64,000 nt of DNA, taken from contig CM033395.1 of the NCBI GenBank assembly GCA_019426215.1, forward strand, positions 20,388,569-20,452,568, in the 5' to 3' direction. Below are positions 1-11,799 of the stretch, piece by piece. Under the pieces are notes generated by a model, which saw only the letters and a program-made list of their open reading frames with translations, had not been told where the DNA came from and did no database searches. This DNA is from Buddleja alternifolia. Taxonomy: Eukaryota; Streptophyta; Magnoliopsida; Lamiales; Scrophulariaceae. The number at the start of each line of letters is the position of its first letter. The stretch's first letter is position 1. Made by a program: the position numbers and the translations under genes.

Positions 1-1610
1 GTCGATGACAGCCAGTGATATATTGACTTTTAGAACTAAAAGAACATGTATCTATATGAACAAGTTTATATCTACCATAAATAAATACACCATCAAGATT
101 CACATTCCACTTGACATATCTAGACCCTAGGAACTAATGTTCTCGAAAAATGATTGTGAAGGACTAGCTAATGCAATTATGAAATAAAGAAAGTATAAAT
201 AAGTTATGAGTCGAGTCTTTAGCAATAAAACCAAATATGGAATGCACAAACCACATTTTGGTATATGCAATGATGACCTAACTTTATATATTTTCCTTCC
301 TATCGGCAGGACCGAAAAATATAATAAGTTTAGGCGAGAACATTTCTCAGTTAATATGTTTCTCTCTTGTAATGCTTACTAAACATCATTAACCCACCAT
401 ATCAATCTTCAGCCTTTGGAATGACATAACATAGCTCCTCGGGGAGGCTAATATGTTTCCCAATCAAGTGTACACCATTACTTAGATATTCATATGATAT
501 TCAAGATACTCCACGGCAGCGTGATCGCACTCGTTTATGCATACTTCAATCTACCCATCAAGGATCTAATCTTGTAACCTTGAGTGAATACCTTCCTCAG
601 GGAATAATATTCACTCGCTACACCGTTAGACCAGTAATGGAGGCCATGAGAATTCTACTCTTGAATCTCGCTCCCACTTGATATTTCGAAACTCGTGGAT
701 TTTTCATTATCATATAATGAATACATTGGCATAATTAAATAAATAATGAGTACTAATCAAATTAGAATTTCCAAGAACTTTAATTAAAGAGGAAAAATTC
801 AACTATTTGAATTATATGATCTCATCAAAACGTTTCTCCTCATTTTGGAAAATACTCCCACTCAACTATCATGTCAAAAACAATTTGACATCATAAATTC
901 AATTTACATTTAAAAAATTTAAATAATACACTTGATCACATCAAGTTTTTCATATTGACCATACAATTACACATACTAATTCTTTAGTAATGTACGTATG
1001 CATTTTTAACTATTTAAACAATTTGATTTCATCAAATAAGCATACTCAAGTACTATAAAATAATCCATATTAACAGCATTGATTTAGAATCATATTCTAT
1101 AAACAAGTATTCATGCATTTAAGCACTTTAAATAATTTGATCACATCAAACAATCATTGCTTGAAGACATTAAAACATGTTAACACATATTCTTCCATTC
1201 AAACAATTTGAACGACGTGATCTCATGCTCATGAAGTATTAAGATTCAACTCTTGCACCTTACTCCCACTCAATCATCATATCACAATAATCTAAATATA
1301 TGATTGGTATAAAATATTCAACATTTAATTTAAACAGTTTAAATAAAACATTTGATCAAATCAAATCTATCATGTTGAATATAAATAAATATATTGATGT
1401 TATAAACATGCGTTCATGCTTTTAAACAATTTAAATAATTGATCTAATCTAAATAAGCATGCTTCAAGAATAACAAAATATTACATGATAAAAGCATTAA
1501 TATCTAGAATCTAATTCCATAAAATTCCATAGTATCATTTAATTTTAAACATACAACCTTGCAAACATGTCTCACACGTACGGATCAAGAGCCGAGGCTC
1601 TGATACCAAT
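1..1610 (-). mobile_element. Internal region of minus-strand copia-like element A (non-coding part)
   Basis: This stretch lies next to the PBS and LTR at 1597-3456 and is read on the minus strand as the leader and internal region of that element. It has no ORF of useful length and no gag or pol motif I can recognise. It holds repeated AT-rich blocks containing ATTTAAA-type words, and at least two copies of a CTCCCACTCAA block (about 855-865 and 1262-1272; GAGTGGGAG on the minus strand, a polypurine-like word). This suggests a decayed or non-autonomous (LARD-like) element. Its other end lies left of the window. What is seen is the repeats and the missing ORFs; the LARD label is inference. Confidence 0.5.
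1597..1608 (-). other. Primer-binding site of element A (initiator tRNA-Met)
   Basis: On the minus strand this reads TGGTATCAGAGC, the 12-nt sequence complementary to the 3' end of plant initiator tRNA-Met. Most copia elements use it to prime reverse transcription. It lies 2 nt from the CCAACA end of the LTR at 1611 and fixes the element as minus-oriented. Confidence 0.85.
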
Positions 1611-3456
1611 TGTTGGGAAATCGATTCAAAATCGAACCCGAATTGGTACGCAGCGGAATTAAAAGAGAGACCTAGCTCTTATGCGCACATGCATGACATC
1701 AAAAAATTAAAGCATACATACTATGGCTAAAGTAATTAATTAAACACTTTAATTTATAATAATAATAATTATTATTACTATTGCCTAATTATAGCTAGCA
1801 ATTAAAAGACTACTTAATTAAACACTTAAATTAAAATAATTAATTGCATCACTATAAAAGCAATAATAAATAAACAATAGAACATACCTTACACCGAAGA
1901 TTAGAACTCGCCGGTAGAAATCACCTCATTCGAAAATACTCTTTCTTCTTGAAGGAATCAGAGCTTGTTTTACAGCAAAGCCTCTACAAACTTGGGGAGT
2001 GTGGGCTCCCAAAAAATACTACTAAAATAAAACTCCTTAAAAGGAATTTTATTTTCTTGAAAGCTAGCTTGTTCTCGTAAAATTAGTCGAGAACTACTTG
2101 CCTTCGTTGTTTTGAACTACTGCATTAAAACCCTTTATATAGTGGAAACGTTGGATGAAAGTTTCATAAACAATCTATGTGGGATCAAAACAAAGAGATG
2201 AAAAAACAAGGGGTAAAAAAGAGGAAGCAAAAAAAAACTCTAGGTGGTGCCAGCTGGGCGCGTGTGGCACACGCGTCAGCTGGCACCGCCTCTGCTGGCG
2301 ACGCGCTCGTGACTGTCCCTTTTTTTTTTTCAAATTTTAATTTCTTTTTTTCCTTGTGTTTAATCAAGTGCTATTCATTAAATCACTATTTAATTAAATA
2401 TCTTTTTCCAAACATATTTTCTACATTAATTTTTCATCTAAGTTCAAACTTATCCATCTAATGGATTCTTTAGTATTTATTCGTAGAGTTTCAATTTGAG
2501 GCTTGCGAAGGGACCTTAGGAAAAATTAATTTTAGCTCCAAGTAGATTAAATCAAATTATCTTCACATGATAATATTTCATACCACTTAACAATATTTAA
2601 TTCCACTAAATAAATATTGTTGCACTCTAAAATTAACTTCAATTTATTCTTGAGTTCCCATTCTTTCGTAAAGAAATATTTCATTAACTCCTCTATTGAA
2701 ATATCCGTGAAGAAATAAAAATTAAGACTACTATCATTTTATTTTTCACATCTTATCCTATAATGTTCAATATGCTTCTCATCAACTTTTCAAATGAAAA
2801 ACTATTTTTCATATAATTTTAGTGACACTTCACTCGAAATACTTTGGCCAAAGTTTTAGAAAAGTTGAACATTGCAAATCCATTATAGGGATATATCTTA
2901 TCTATCATGGAGATTATAGATTCCATATGAATGTCCTTTCCAATCACATTTTTATGTCAATATTACCCAATGTATAAAGTATATTGGCCACCGAAGACCT
3001 CACTTCTGAACACATCAAAGCAATGTACACTAGATGCATTAGTCCACGACAATCATAGGATTAAGAGTTATTGTTCAAATTATTTATTTTCGATAGTAGT
3101 CAAAATAAATAGTTTGATTGGTCCGGTTTAGTGTTTCAATCTTATTGAGTTGCACGAATATACTATATAGAATCCCTATTCCCATGATTAAGACAAATCA
3201 TCGAATATAGCATATTATAATCTTTAGCAGATAAGACGCCCATTCTTATCACCGACTACAATCCATTTATAATAACATATGATATACTTAATCCAAATCT
3301 TTCATGGAACATCACTTCTCTTTGGATTCTCATATGTAATTATGGACTATGTTTATCTCATAAGACATTGTAATAATACTCATAACTTATAATATATAAT
3401 TTATATATTCATAATAAATACATTAAATAATTGGATTTTAGAGCACATCCCTAACA
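1611..3456 (-). repeat. 5' LTR of minus-strand copia-like element A
   Basis: The 1846-bp LTR starts TGTTGGGAAA and ends CTAACA on the plus strand, so on the minus strand it runs TGTTAG...CCCAACA with the canonical TG/CA ends. The PBS lies immediately beyond its minus-strand 3' end. A TATA box lies at about 2132-2142. The outer end at 3456 abuts the LINE relic at 3457, so the element inserted into that relic. The second LTR and the second TSD copy lie outside the window, so the TSD cannot be tested. The 94-aa and 60-aa reading frames inside (2177-2461) are LTR sequence, not genes. Confidence 0.75.
2132..2142 (-). promoter_or_regulatory. Putative TATA box of LTR A
   Basis: On the minus strand this reads CTATATAAAGG, a good plant TATA box about 520 bp before the internal end of the LTR. 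That is a plausible U3/R position for minus-strand transcription of the element. Confidence 0.5.
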
Positions 3457-3849
3457 TAAACATATTTCGGCGCTTCTTGTTGATGAGGGCAAATCGGTGT
3501 GGGTGGCATGGGTTAAGGCGGATAGAGTTAGAACCGATACATTTTGGAGTGCTCATATTTCTTCCTCATGTCCTCAAATTTAGACCTCTTGGCGAACAAG
3601 CATTCCAATACAATGTTCGGTAATGGGAAAACCTTCTTTCTTTGGCATGATCCGCGACATCCGGAGCGTCTTCTAGGGCGACAATATCCCAACGGCCCTC
3701 TCAGAACGAGGCTGCCTATTGATGTTAAGTTGTCTATAGTTATAGTGCAATTGAATTGGATATGGCCTGCTCCTACAATATTCAAAATTCAGCAGATTAC
3801 TTCTATTCTATCTCCTATACATCTAGAAAGGGGAATTGGGTATCATGGA
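3457..3849 (+). pseudogene. LINE (non-LTR retrotransposon) ORF2 relic, left part
   Basis: Translated fragments match the C-terminal zf-RVT region of plant L1-type LINE reverse transcriptases. One frame contains VWVAWVKADRV followed by TFW (about 3490-3550). A second frame contains GNGKTFFLWHDPRHP (about 3620-3665), the hallmark GNG.. FW.D.W block before the zinc-binding domain. A frameshift and a stop lie between them (about 3580-3600). The relic is cut on the left by LTR A and on the right by copia element B. It resumes at 11800 after removal of B and one TSD copy. The TSD ATGGA occupies 3845-3849. This is a dead relic and the oldest layer here. Confidence 0.7.
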
Positions 3850-4279
3850 TGTTGGAAATAAGATTAGGGTCATGGGTCGCCCATGAGGGCTTGACCCTAC
3901 CCATATTATTTGAAATATGGGATATGGAGGGAGTGGTTTTTTTTAGGAAAAGACCACCCCAACTTCCCCATTATTATCTCTATTATTATTTAAAAATAGG
4001 GATGAAAAAATAGACATCCAAGCATCATATTTTCGCAGCAAAATGAGGGGTAAGATGCAAAGGCATAAAAGTCATATTTTGGTGTATTTCGACAAAGAAA
4101 ATTCACCGGTTTGAAGTACTTGGATCGTGGAAAACAACTCTCTCATTTTGATTGAGTTTGTGGACGAATTGGAGCATCAAAAATGTGTGAAAGAGGCTTT
4201 GAAACAACCAAGTGAAGATCCGCATTTTGTAAGTCCTTATATGTTGAAATCGTATGTATTATGTGATTAATTTCCGTCA
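3850..4279 (+). repeat. 5' LTR of copia element B
   Basis: The LTR begins TGTTGGAAATAAG and ends CCGTCA. It is 430 bp, against 423 bp for the 3' copy. The size difference is a 7-nt insertion (ATGTGAT, about 4261-4267) near its end. The short frames inside (3756-4013) are LTR sequence. Confidence 0.9.
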
Positions 4280-4280
4280 T

Positions 4281-4292
4281 TGGTATTAGAGC
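4281..4292 (+). other. Primer-binding site of element B
   Basis: It reads TGGTATTAGAGC, one mismatch (C to T) from the standard initiator tRNA-Met PBS, 1 nt after the 5' LTR. Confidence 0.8.
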
Positions 4293-4459
4293 GAGTTTGG
4301 TTGTGTTCCAAACTTGCTTTCACACGAAAATGTGATATATTTATGACTTGAAATGATGCTTCACCAAGCTTCCTGTTTTATGATATGTTCATCCATGGTG
4401 ATTTTATGATATGCTTTAATTTTTGAAATGTAGCTTGCCTAGACCATGTATAAACATTT

Positions 4460-4825
4460 GGGATAATGGCAGACACCCCCCTCAGTTATGGGGTGATGTG
4501 CACTTTGCCCCTAACTTATTGAAATGTGCACTTTGCCCCTTCACTTATCATAAAATGTGCACTTCACCCCCTCGGGCAGCTCGGGTAGGGGCAAAGTGCT
4601 ACAAAACACATAAGTGAGGGGGCAAAATGCTACAAAAACACATAAGTCAGGGGGCAAAGTGCTACAAAGACACATAAGTCAGGGGGCAAAAGTCCAATTT
4701 TTATGATAAGTGTGGTGCCCGAATCTGCCTGAACTGCCCGAGGGGGTGACGTGCACATTTTATGATAAGTGAGGGGGCAAAGTGCAGATCACTCCATAAC
4801 TGAGAGGGGTGTCTGCTATTATCCC
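4460..4825. mobile_element. Mutator-like MITE (366 bp) with 9-bp TSD
   Basis: Terminal inverted repeats of about 52 bp begin GGGATAATGGCAGACACCCC on the left and, reverse-complemented, GGGATAATAGCAGACACCCC on the right; I count four mismatches. Further inward the arms continue to pair (CTTATCATAAAATGTGCAC against its reverse complement), making a long foldback. It is flanked by a perfect 9-bp direct repeat TAAACATTT (4451-4459 and 4826-4834), the size typical of Mutator-like elements. It has no coding capacity. The assignment to MULE rests on the TSD length and long TIRs only. Confidence 0.85.
4588..4681 (+). repeat. Tandem repeat, about 3 x 31 bp, in the MITE centre
   Basis: Three imperfect copies of a GGGGCAAAGTGCTACAAAA... 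unit (about 4588-4617, 4618-4649 and 4650-4681) form the loop region of the foldback. They show internal expansion of a non-autonomous DNA element. Confidence 0.8.
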
Positions 4826-5723
4826 TAAACATTTTATGAAGTTATACATAAGCATGCTTGACATTTGATGAGAAATTGATTTTTTATGATGATTTTTTCA
4901 GTACTTTTAGATGCAATTTTGAACCTTTTTCTGTGGTTATAATTGTGTAAATATTACATGGTTACGCTCCTTGTTTCATGGGCTTTCCAACCATATATCT
5001 CATGTTCAAAACGGATTAAAAATGAGAGAGATATAGCCTTTCAAAATTTTTGTCGCGAAATTAAAAATCTGAAAAAATCTGGAAATTTTGAAGGAGGCGA
5101 TGAATAGTAACCGTGACCAATCCCACTCGCGCGTACGAAGAGTGAAATCCACTCTCTACCTTACACTGATCGGAAAAGAAAACGGAAATCACTGTTGGAT
5201 TCGCCATAGTCAATAATTGGGGGTAGCCAAAATTTCTAAGCCGGAAAACGACGAGAAGAGGCGCCTGTAACTAAATCAGGCGCCCACGTGCCTAGGTGGC
5301 GCGTGGGGCACGTGCATGGACTTCCCGAGGCCGTTTTTGGCCTAAAAAATTCCCTTATGGTCAAAAATCTATTTTGGAAATTTTTGGATATTTAAAATAT
5401 ATTTTTCGGAGAGGAAAAATATTTTTCTTTGATTTTTGAAATTAAAAATGATGAAAAATGATAGAAAAATATTTTTTGGGCAAGAAAAATTCTGAATTTT
5501 TTTGAAATTATTTCTCATTCCTTGGCTACCAAGATGAAGAATTTTGAATACTTTTAATATTATGCTCATTTTTTGTTAAATGCATTTGGAATTGTTTTTC
5601 CCCAAATTAAAATTGTTGGAGCATAAATATTAATTTTTTTGTCAAGTGTTAAAATCTTCATATTAGGTAATGTATTATGATTGGCTTTGTGCCCAATCTA
5701 ATACCAATTTTTTGTTTTCGTAG

Positions 5724-6191
5724 ATGGCGAGATCCCAATTTACTTCTAGTATCCTCCGTAGGGGAGTTAGAGCGAGAAGTATTCATGTGTGTTTGGCAAA
5801 GTTAGAATTGCTGAGGCGTTATAGAATGTGCCCCGAGTATTCTTTATGTGAACATTTTAAGATAATGAAAATGAAGTACAAGGAGCTTCTTCATTTGGGT
5901 CATTATTTTGGTGGTCCGAACCGAGAGAGAGAATTATGGAGAAATTCTCTAACTAAGTTTTGGAGAGATGAATTTGATAGGATTTACACTGAAAATAAAG
6001 ACAGAGATCTACGTCTCTTGAAGTTTTTATTGGTTAAATTGTGGAAAAAGAGAGAGCTGGAATTTAGGATGAGGAAATTATTATCTTTGAGTATGAATAA
6101 TGGCTCTCGACGTCTTTTAAAATTCGCTCCTAGAGATAGACTCTCGAATGGGATGGTTAATATGGTTTCTCGTATGTATAGAAATACTTAG
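5724..6191 (+). CDS. 155-aa ORF of unknown function inside copia element B
   Basis: This is the longest ORF in element B. It starts MARSQFTSS after an AT-rich leader and ends with TAG. It is strongly basic and rich in Arg, Lys and Leu, with LLRRYRM, KLWKKRELEFRM and repeated RRLLKF-type segments, and it looks largely helical. I see no zinc knuckle, no protease motif and no signal peptide. It is in gag position (first ORF after the PBS, same strand as the pol relics), so a truncated or divergent gag is possible. A chance ORF is also possible, though the compositional bias argues for some past selection. I do not recognise the family. Confidence 0.35.
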   Translation: MARSQFTSSILRRGVRARSIHVCLAKLELLRRYRMCPEYSLCEHFKIMKMKYKELLHLGHYFGGPNRERELWRNSLTKFWRDEFDRIYTENKDRDLRLLKFLLVKLWKKRELEFRMRKLLSLSMNNGSRRLLKFAPRDRLSNGMVNMVSRMYRNT

Positions 6192-8320
6192 AGCTCGTTG
6201 TGTTAGTAAATCGCATGTATATACGTTCTTTGTTTTGAAAAGTTGTTGACATGTAGCTCATGTGCATATGTTCATGAAATGTATATGTTGTTTTCTTTAT
6301 GACATTGAGCTTTGATGACTTACATGCATATGATAAGATGTGTTTTCTTATGTATATCATGATATGCTTTGAGCATGATATTAAGTGGGAGTTCTAAGGT
6401 TGGTTCAAGTGATACTTACCTAGAACTTTATGAGATTTTTACTAGGAAATTAAATTTATGATAATGAACATTTTGACACGGATGATGATTGGGAACTACG
6501 TGACCTTTCGAATCTGTACGTTATGGTGAATTGTCATAAATATTAATTTGCTTAGTATGAAATCAATGTTGTATAGATGGGCATGTATGATATCTCTAGT
6601 ATGACCATGGCAGCCAAAATCTCATATGAGTATTGAGATTTTAGAATAGTACTAGATGAGTACTAATTAGTAGAAATTGTGACACATAGTGTCATAATTT
6701 TTTGGAATATGTAAAATCGAATTAGATGCTCTAGAGCGCAATAACCAAGTCATGTAAGACTTATAGTGAGTCTTCCTACTCAATATAAAAGATCAATGAG
6801 TTTATTATAAGCAGAAAGCAAGGTCCACTGCTTATGGTATATTTGTGGATTGTATGATATATGATCTCATATGCGAATGAGAAATCATACTATTGATCTA
6901 CAAGTGGACCAAATGAGTAATACATCCGTAAAATTGAACAGAATTGGGATTGTTGTTTTTAGTATTTGATGATTAGAAGCATACCCGGAATAAGAGAACA
7001 ATGAGTTGCTCTTTTGAGGGTAATGCCAAATACTATTAGAAATTAAAGTCAACATACAATGACTTCTCTTATGAGAAGTGACGAGTTCAAGTTTTGTACA
7101 ATTTTTTTTAATAATAAAGACATCTAAAGATCAAGTCTTTTATTTGTGAAAAAGACTCTCATAGTCGATGTTAGCCATTTTGTGTTTTGTACATAAAAGG
7201 CTTATTGCTTCTATGATAATGACTTAGGACCTTTTGGCTGATCTGTTTTAAAGAGAATTTAAGATTCTTACAGTAAACGAGATTAGAACAAAGGAAAAGT
7301 AATGAAAGAGACATAAGATGAATCTAGGGAGAACAACCTTAACCACTAATGTGAATAGAAGTGGACTAAAGGTAAAAGTGCTATATTGATATACTTTTGG
7401 TCATTTTACTCGTGCATACCATGAGTTGAAACAATTGACATACGGTTGGTCAATTTTACTCGCGTATGCACTGAGTTGAAAACATAGCACTTATAGACGC
7501 TTATATAGTGCATCTTACATATTAAGCACTAAGATACTAAATCTTGTCCTATGTGGATTTAGGTTTATGGTTACGTGAAATCAATTAAAAAGGGTTTGAA
7601 ATTCTAAAAAGATCATTGAAAGTCGGTCTTCTGGATTGTTCTCCTAAGATTGTATTACTCTTGGATTTGAGTTTTTGACTTGGTTAGTATCTATAGAATA
7701 GATACACAAAGTGGTGCTAGATTTGTTTCTTTTTTGAATGGTTTGAGGGTGAATTGTGACCAAGGCACATTGATTATTCGATCATAATCAATATATGTTC
7801 ATTAAGTAATGTGAACAACTATGTATGCATTCTTTGCATACTTGGTTAAGTCACAATGAAATAAGACACTAAGCTAGTAAGAGAAACTCTCTGAATAACT
7901 TTCGTAGTTAGTTGTCAACCTGTTGTAAATCACATGTGACAATTCGGAGATGAATAAGTAGATCTTTCATTGCAGTTAATTCGGTTAGACTTCTTTGATT
8001 TATTTAATACGGAGGTTGGAAAAATGAACCTCGTATCCCATTACTCCTTTACATACATTGATCTTGTCTAGTTTGATTTCTCATACTATGAAACGTTATA
8101 ATATTTCTTTGAAAATTATGAGAGAATCAAATTGATGAATTTATCTTTGAGAGGTTAAATTCAAAGGGACAATATATCTGTATCTCGGAGACACGCAAAT
8201 GATCTAAGGTGTACGTGTTCTAAGATGAGGTGAAAAATTAGTAAATCACAGAATGTTCGGAGAATTTTTTATTTGGATGAAGAATCTTGAAATTGCTAAA
8301 CCTCAAGTTAGGTTTAATGA

Positions 8321-8566
8321 TTCGTATAGTGGCTTTGTGCCTTATATAGATCACTTAAGAGAATTGTGTTCCCGAATTTGAGTGGGAGCATATTTACCAA
8401 AGTGATTAACAAAACTCGAATCATAATTTTGTGATATTTGCTTAAATTTACTGATTCTAATAGTGGCTAGGTGCCTTATAGATCACTTATGAGAATCGTG
8501 TTCCCGAATTTGAGTGGGAGCAAATTTATCGTAGTGATCAAGTTAGTTGAATTCAAATTTTGTGCA
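8321..8566 (+). repeat. Diverged tandem duplication, about 2 x 120 bp, in element B
   Basis: Two copies (about 8321-8438 and 8454-8566) share TAGTGGCT, GTGCCTTATA, GATCACTTA, GTTCCCGAATTTGAGTGGGAGCA and a final AATTTTGTG block, with scattered substitutions. Each contains the polypurine-like word GAGTGGGAGCA. Nothing coding is evident. Confidence 0.7.
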
Positions 8567-9089
8567 AACATAAAATATTCTCCCAAAGATTAGATAGAGT
8601 CTAATATAGTAAGACTCCATCTTATTCTATTATCTGAGAAGATGGAATTAATGCAATGAAAGAGTATTTATAGAAATTACTAAATCTATAAACATGTGTG
8701 ACACCAATAACTCGTAACAATTGCTGAGGAGGGGATAGTTGTCTGTGTGGCAGCAATTGCCCTCGAGGTAAGGTCGTAGCCCAAATGTGGTATTTCGACT
8801 TTCACATGGTTTAAAGATTTGAATTGCATAGTTTCTCTTAGTTATAGTGTTTATGAGTATGTTGCATTCACCCAATTGTATATAAACGTGAGAATATTGA
8901 GAACTTTACGTGTTCTCGAAATCTACTAAGATGTTGATATTTAGATTTTGAGGTACAAAGCTCACCCAGTGGCAAATTGTATATATATATATATGTGTGT
9001 GTGTATATATCTTGAGACAAACTTATTTGCTAGTGGTGATACTTTTCTGTTCATTATATTGTCTTGGTTATTATGGACATTTGAGATTT

Positions 9090-10300
9090 AGAATTATATC
9101 TAAATGGACATGAGACTACATTTCTTGATAGAGATGTAATTGAAAAGTTATACATGGGAATGCCTTGAGGATTTCAGAGACAAAGGTCAGCAGGTAAAGT
9201 CTGTGAACTTATAACCTTGGTGGCCAGAATTTGTCTTAAAAAATAATGGAGTATGAGATTTTATGAATACATGATCTTATAAATGTGTTTTCATCCTCGT
9301 AGATGTAGACCATTATTTTGTTGTCCGTAAGTCCATTGAGATGCTTGAAATTCTATCTCTTCATTAGTAATGTCTTATTAGCCAAGATGAGAAGGAGTAC
9401 ATTAAGCCATTGAGAATGGTTTTCCTTTAACTTATGAAGTAGAGGACATGATGAGTAAAGTATTTGATTTGATGTCAAAATCCATGTAAATCGTTAATGA
9501 TGAATCTTGCTCAATGTCAAGATCCATGTTAGAGTTTTCTATAGTACGATTTCATAATGGATACTTATAAGCTCATCAATACTCCTATAGTATAGAGTTG
9601 TAGCCTCGAAATATGTCCAGAGAGTCCAAATAGAAATGTCTAGACCACCATATTCCAATAGTTGTTTGTTTTTAGATCTTGAAGTACAATGTGACTTGTA
9701 CTCGCTCTAATATTTTTTATCCCATGGGTCATAAGGTATTGTCCAATTCTAGTATGATGTATTGGATAATAGCTGATAAACACTGCAGATAATTTCCTTA
9801 GTATGGAGGAACGTTGTCGAAAGAATATATGTATGTGGACTTGAGGAGGGGATTTGGATAAGTGTGAGTCTGCCTCTGAATTTGCTTCTATTACAATGCT
9901 AACTCAAGAAGTAGCAAGAAGCAAACTTGTGTCGCATCGGTGCGCAAATAAAATTTAATTTGTGGCATGTATATTTGCAGTGTGGGATAATGTTTGATTG
10001 AATTTGTTTTATAGCATGTGGGAGTCGTAAGCAGTTATATGTGAGTTGTGATTATATATGTGAATATATATATATAGTGATAAACAGCCAGCTATTGCTT
10101 ACATAGAGGTCTTATTATTAACCTATTGCTGAAGAATTGAACATCGACACACAATATAATTTTGTGAGAGATATCATTGTAAACCAATGAGTGGTGTTAC
10201 AATAAGTGTATACGCATTTAGAAGTGGCTAAAGTTAGTGCTTAGCCTTAGCCTAGAGATATATTTGTTGGTCAAGTTAGATCTCTAGAATTGGGTAAAAT
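9090..10300 (+). pseudogene. Copia RT and RNase H relic of element B
   Basis: Degenerate plus-strand translation recovers copia landmarks in the right order. An RT MDMK-TTFLD...YMGMP.GFQ segment with KVCEL follows the usual RT spacing (about 9100-9205). A TCTRSNIFYP segment (about 9690-9720) corresponds to the CTRPDI block. At about 10140-10290 come NIDTQYNFVRDII and PRDIFVGQVRSLELG, the C-terminal RNase H landmarks of copia pol. Frames change repeatedly and many stops intervene, so no protein could be made. Upstream (about 6200-9000) I see no recognisable gag or integrase. Confidence 0.6.
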
Positions 10301-11365
10301 GTGATCTCTTTTGAACTAAAAGATGTTCATAGAGATTTGTGCCCATAAATATTTGACATTTGAGTGATGTGACTTTTAAGCATGTTTGTGATGATACACA
10401 CTCGATGTCTAAAGGTATGTCTGATAAGTTGAGATTGGCTCTCTCACACGAACAATCGCCTCTGACATTGAGTAATGTGCAGAGATGAGACATTTTGATT
10501 TTGTGCACACGAAATCATACGTAGAGATGATGTCGCCTTGATTGCTAATCAAGATGAGATTACTGTTATGAATTTATGTAATCAAAATGGATTCCCACTA
10601 TCCATTGACTTATCTAGTAGCCAGTTGTGAGTTTTCTTGAGGTTGATATTGATAGAGGACAAACAAGAAGAAAACTCAAGTTAAGTGTTGAGATACACTC
10701 GAACTAAGATCTGTATAGTGTATTTGATTTGAATCATGACATACGCTTCCAAATAGGAATAAAAACACTGTAGCACGTGCTTCATACCGCGTGTGCTATA
10801 TGACCGTTGGAGTAATGAGAAAAATCCCTGCTTTCTCATTGTGTGAGACTCAGAGGTTTATGTAACCTAAATTATACCCTTATGACTTTCGACTGTTTCT
10901 TAAAGCTTTATTTTAGTGTTGCTACTTTAGCATATTACCAATAGCCATGAATGATTCGGCAATGTGGTATATGTCTAGGAAAGTAGCTATAATATAGTTG
11001 AGAGATTCTAGTGGGAAAAGAAGATTATCTTTGTCTGACACGTATTTTGTATTCAAAGACCGGCCAATTATGTCAAACTTAGTGTTTTAAACATAATGGT
11101 GAATACATAGAATTGATTGAAAGTCAAGTATGCTCTTGAATATTGTTTGAGGGACAAGAGATACGTTGACTTGTGTAGTAAAAGATGTCTGGGGTATAGC
11201 GAGATGTGTCCTCATATTATTCGATATTGAGTTGCTATATATCCTTAACCAGTGTATAGCTCGAAGCTCATCATATATGCTCGCTGGTCACATGATCCAT
11301 TTGCTTGTATGAAATTGTGAATATGTCATTATGGTTGCACTAGAAGTATGTCTAGCCCTCATGTA

Positions 11366-11376
11366 CAAGTGGGAGA
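11366..11376 (+). other. Polypurine tract of element B
   Basis: A purine-rich CAAGTGGGAGA-type stretch lies directly before the 3' LTR start at 11377. This is the usual position for plus-strand DNA priming. Confidence 0.7.
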
Positions 11377-11799
11377 TGTTGGAAATAAGATTAGGGTCAT
11401 GGGTCGCCCATGAGGGCTTGACCCTACCCATATCATTTGAAATATGGGATATGGAGGGAGTGGTTTTTTGTAGGAAAAAACCACCCCAACCTCCCCATTA
11501 TTATCTCTATTATTATCTAAAAATAGAGATGAAAAAATAGACATCCAAGCATCATATTCTCGCAGCAAAATGAGGGGTAAAATGCAAAGGCATAAAAGTC
11601 ATATTTTGGTGTATTTCGACAAAGAAAATTCACCGGTTTGAAGTACTTGGATCGTGGAAAACAACTCTCTCATTTTGATTGAGTTTGTGGACGAATTGGA
11701 GCATCAAAAACGTGTGAAAGAGGTTGTGAAACAACCAAGTGAAGATCCACATTTTGTAAGTCTTTATGTGTTGAAATCGTATGTATTTAATTTCCGTCA
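11377..11799 (+). repeat. 3' LTR of copia element B
   Basis: The 423-bp LTR runs TGTTGG...CCGTCA and is followed by TSD copy ATGGA (11800-11804). It matches 3850-4279 with about 15 substitutions. The frames at 11331-11540 and at the start of 11654-12043 are LTR. The second one runs across the LTR/LINE junction and so makes a meaningless LTR-LINE fusion. Confidence 0.9.

Larger units (their letters stand above)
3850..11799 (+). mobile_element. Copia-type LTR retrotransposon B, full length but decayed
   Basis: The 7950-bp element has two LTRs (3850-4279 and 11377-11799), an initiator tRNA-Met-like PBS at 4281-4292, a PPT before the 3' LTR, and a perfect 5-bp TSD ATGGA (3845-3849 and 11800-11804). 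The interior is mostly non-coding. Relics of copia RT and RNase H can be traced on the plus strand at about 9090-10300, which sets orientation and superfamily. The LTRs differ at roughly 15 positions in 423 (eye count), plus a 7-nt indel. The protein-coding part is far more decayed than that, so the copy may have moved as a defective element. A MULE-type MITE sits in its leader. Confidence 0.85.

Noticed and set aside
2177..2461. Overlapping plus and minus ORFs of 94 and 60 aa
   Set aside because: They lie inside LTR A, are low complexity and have no family resemblance.
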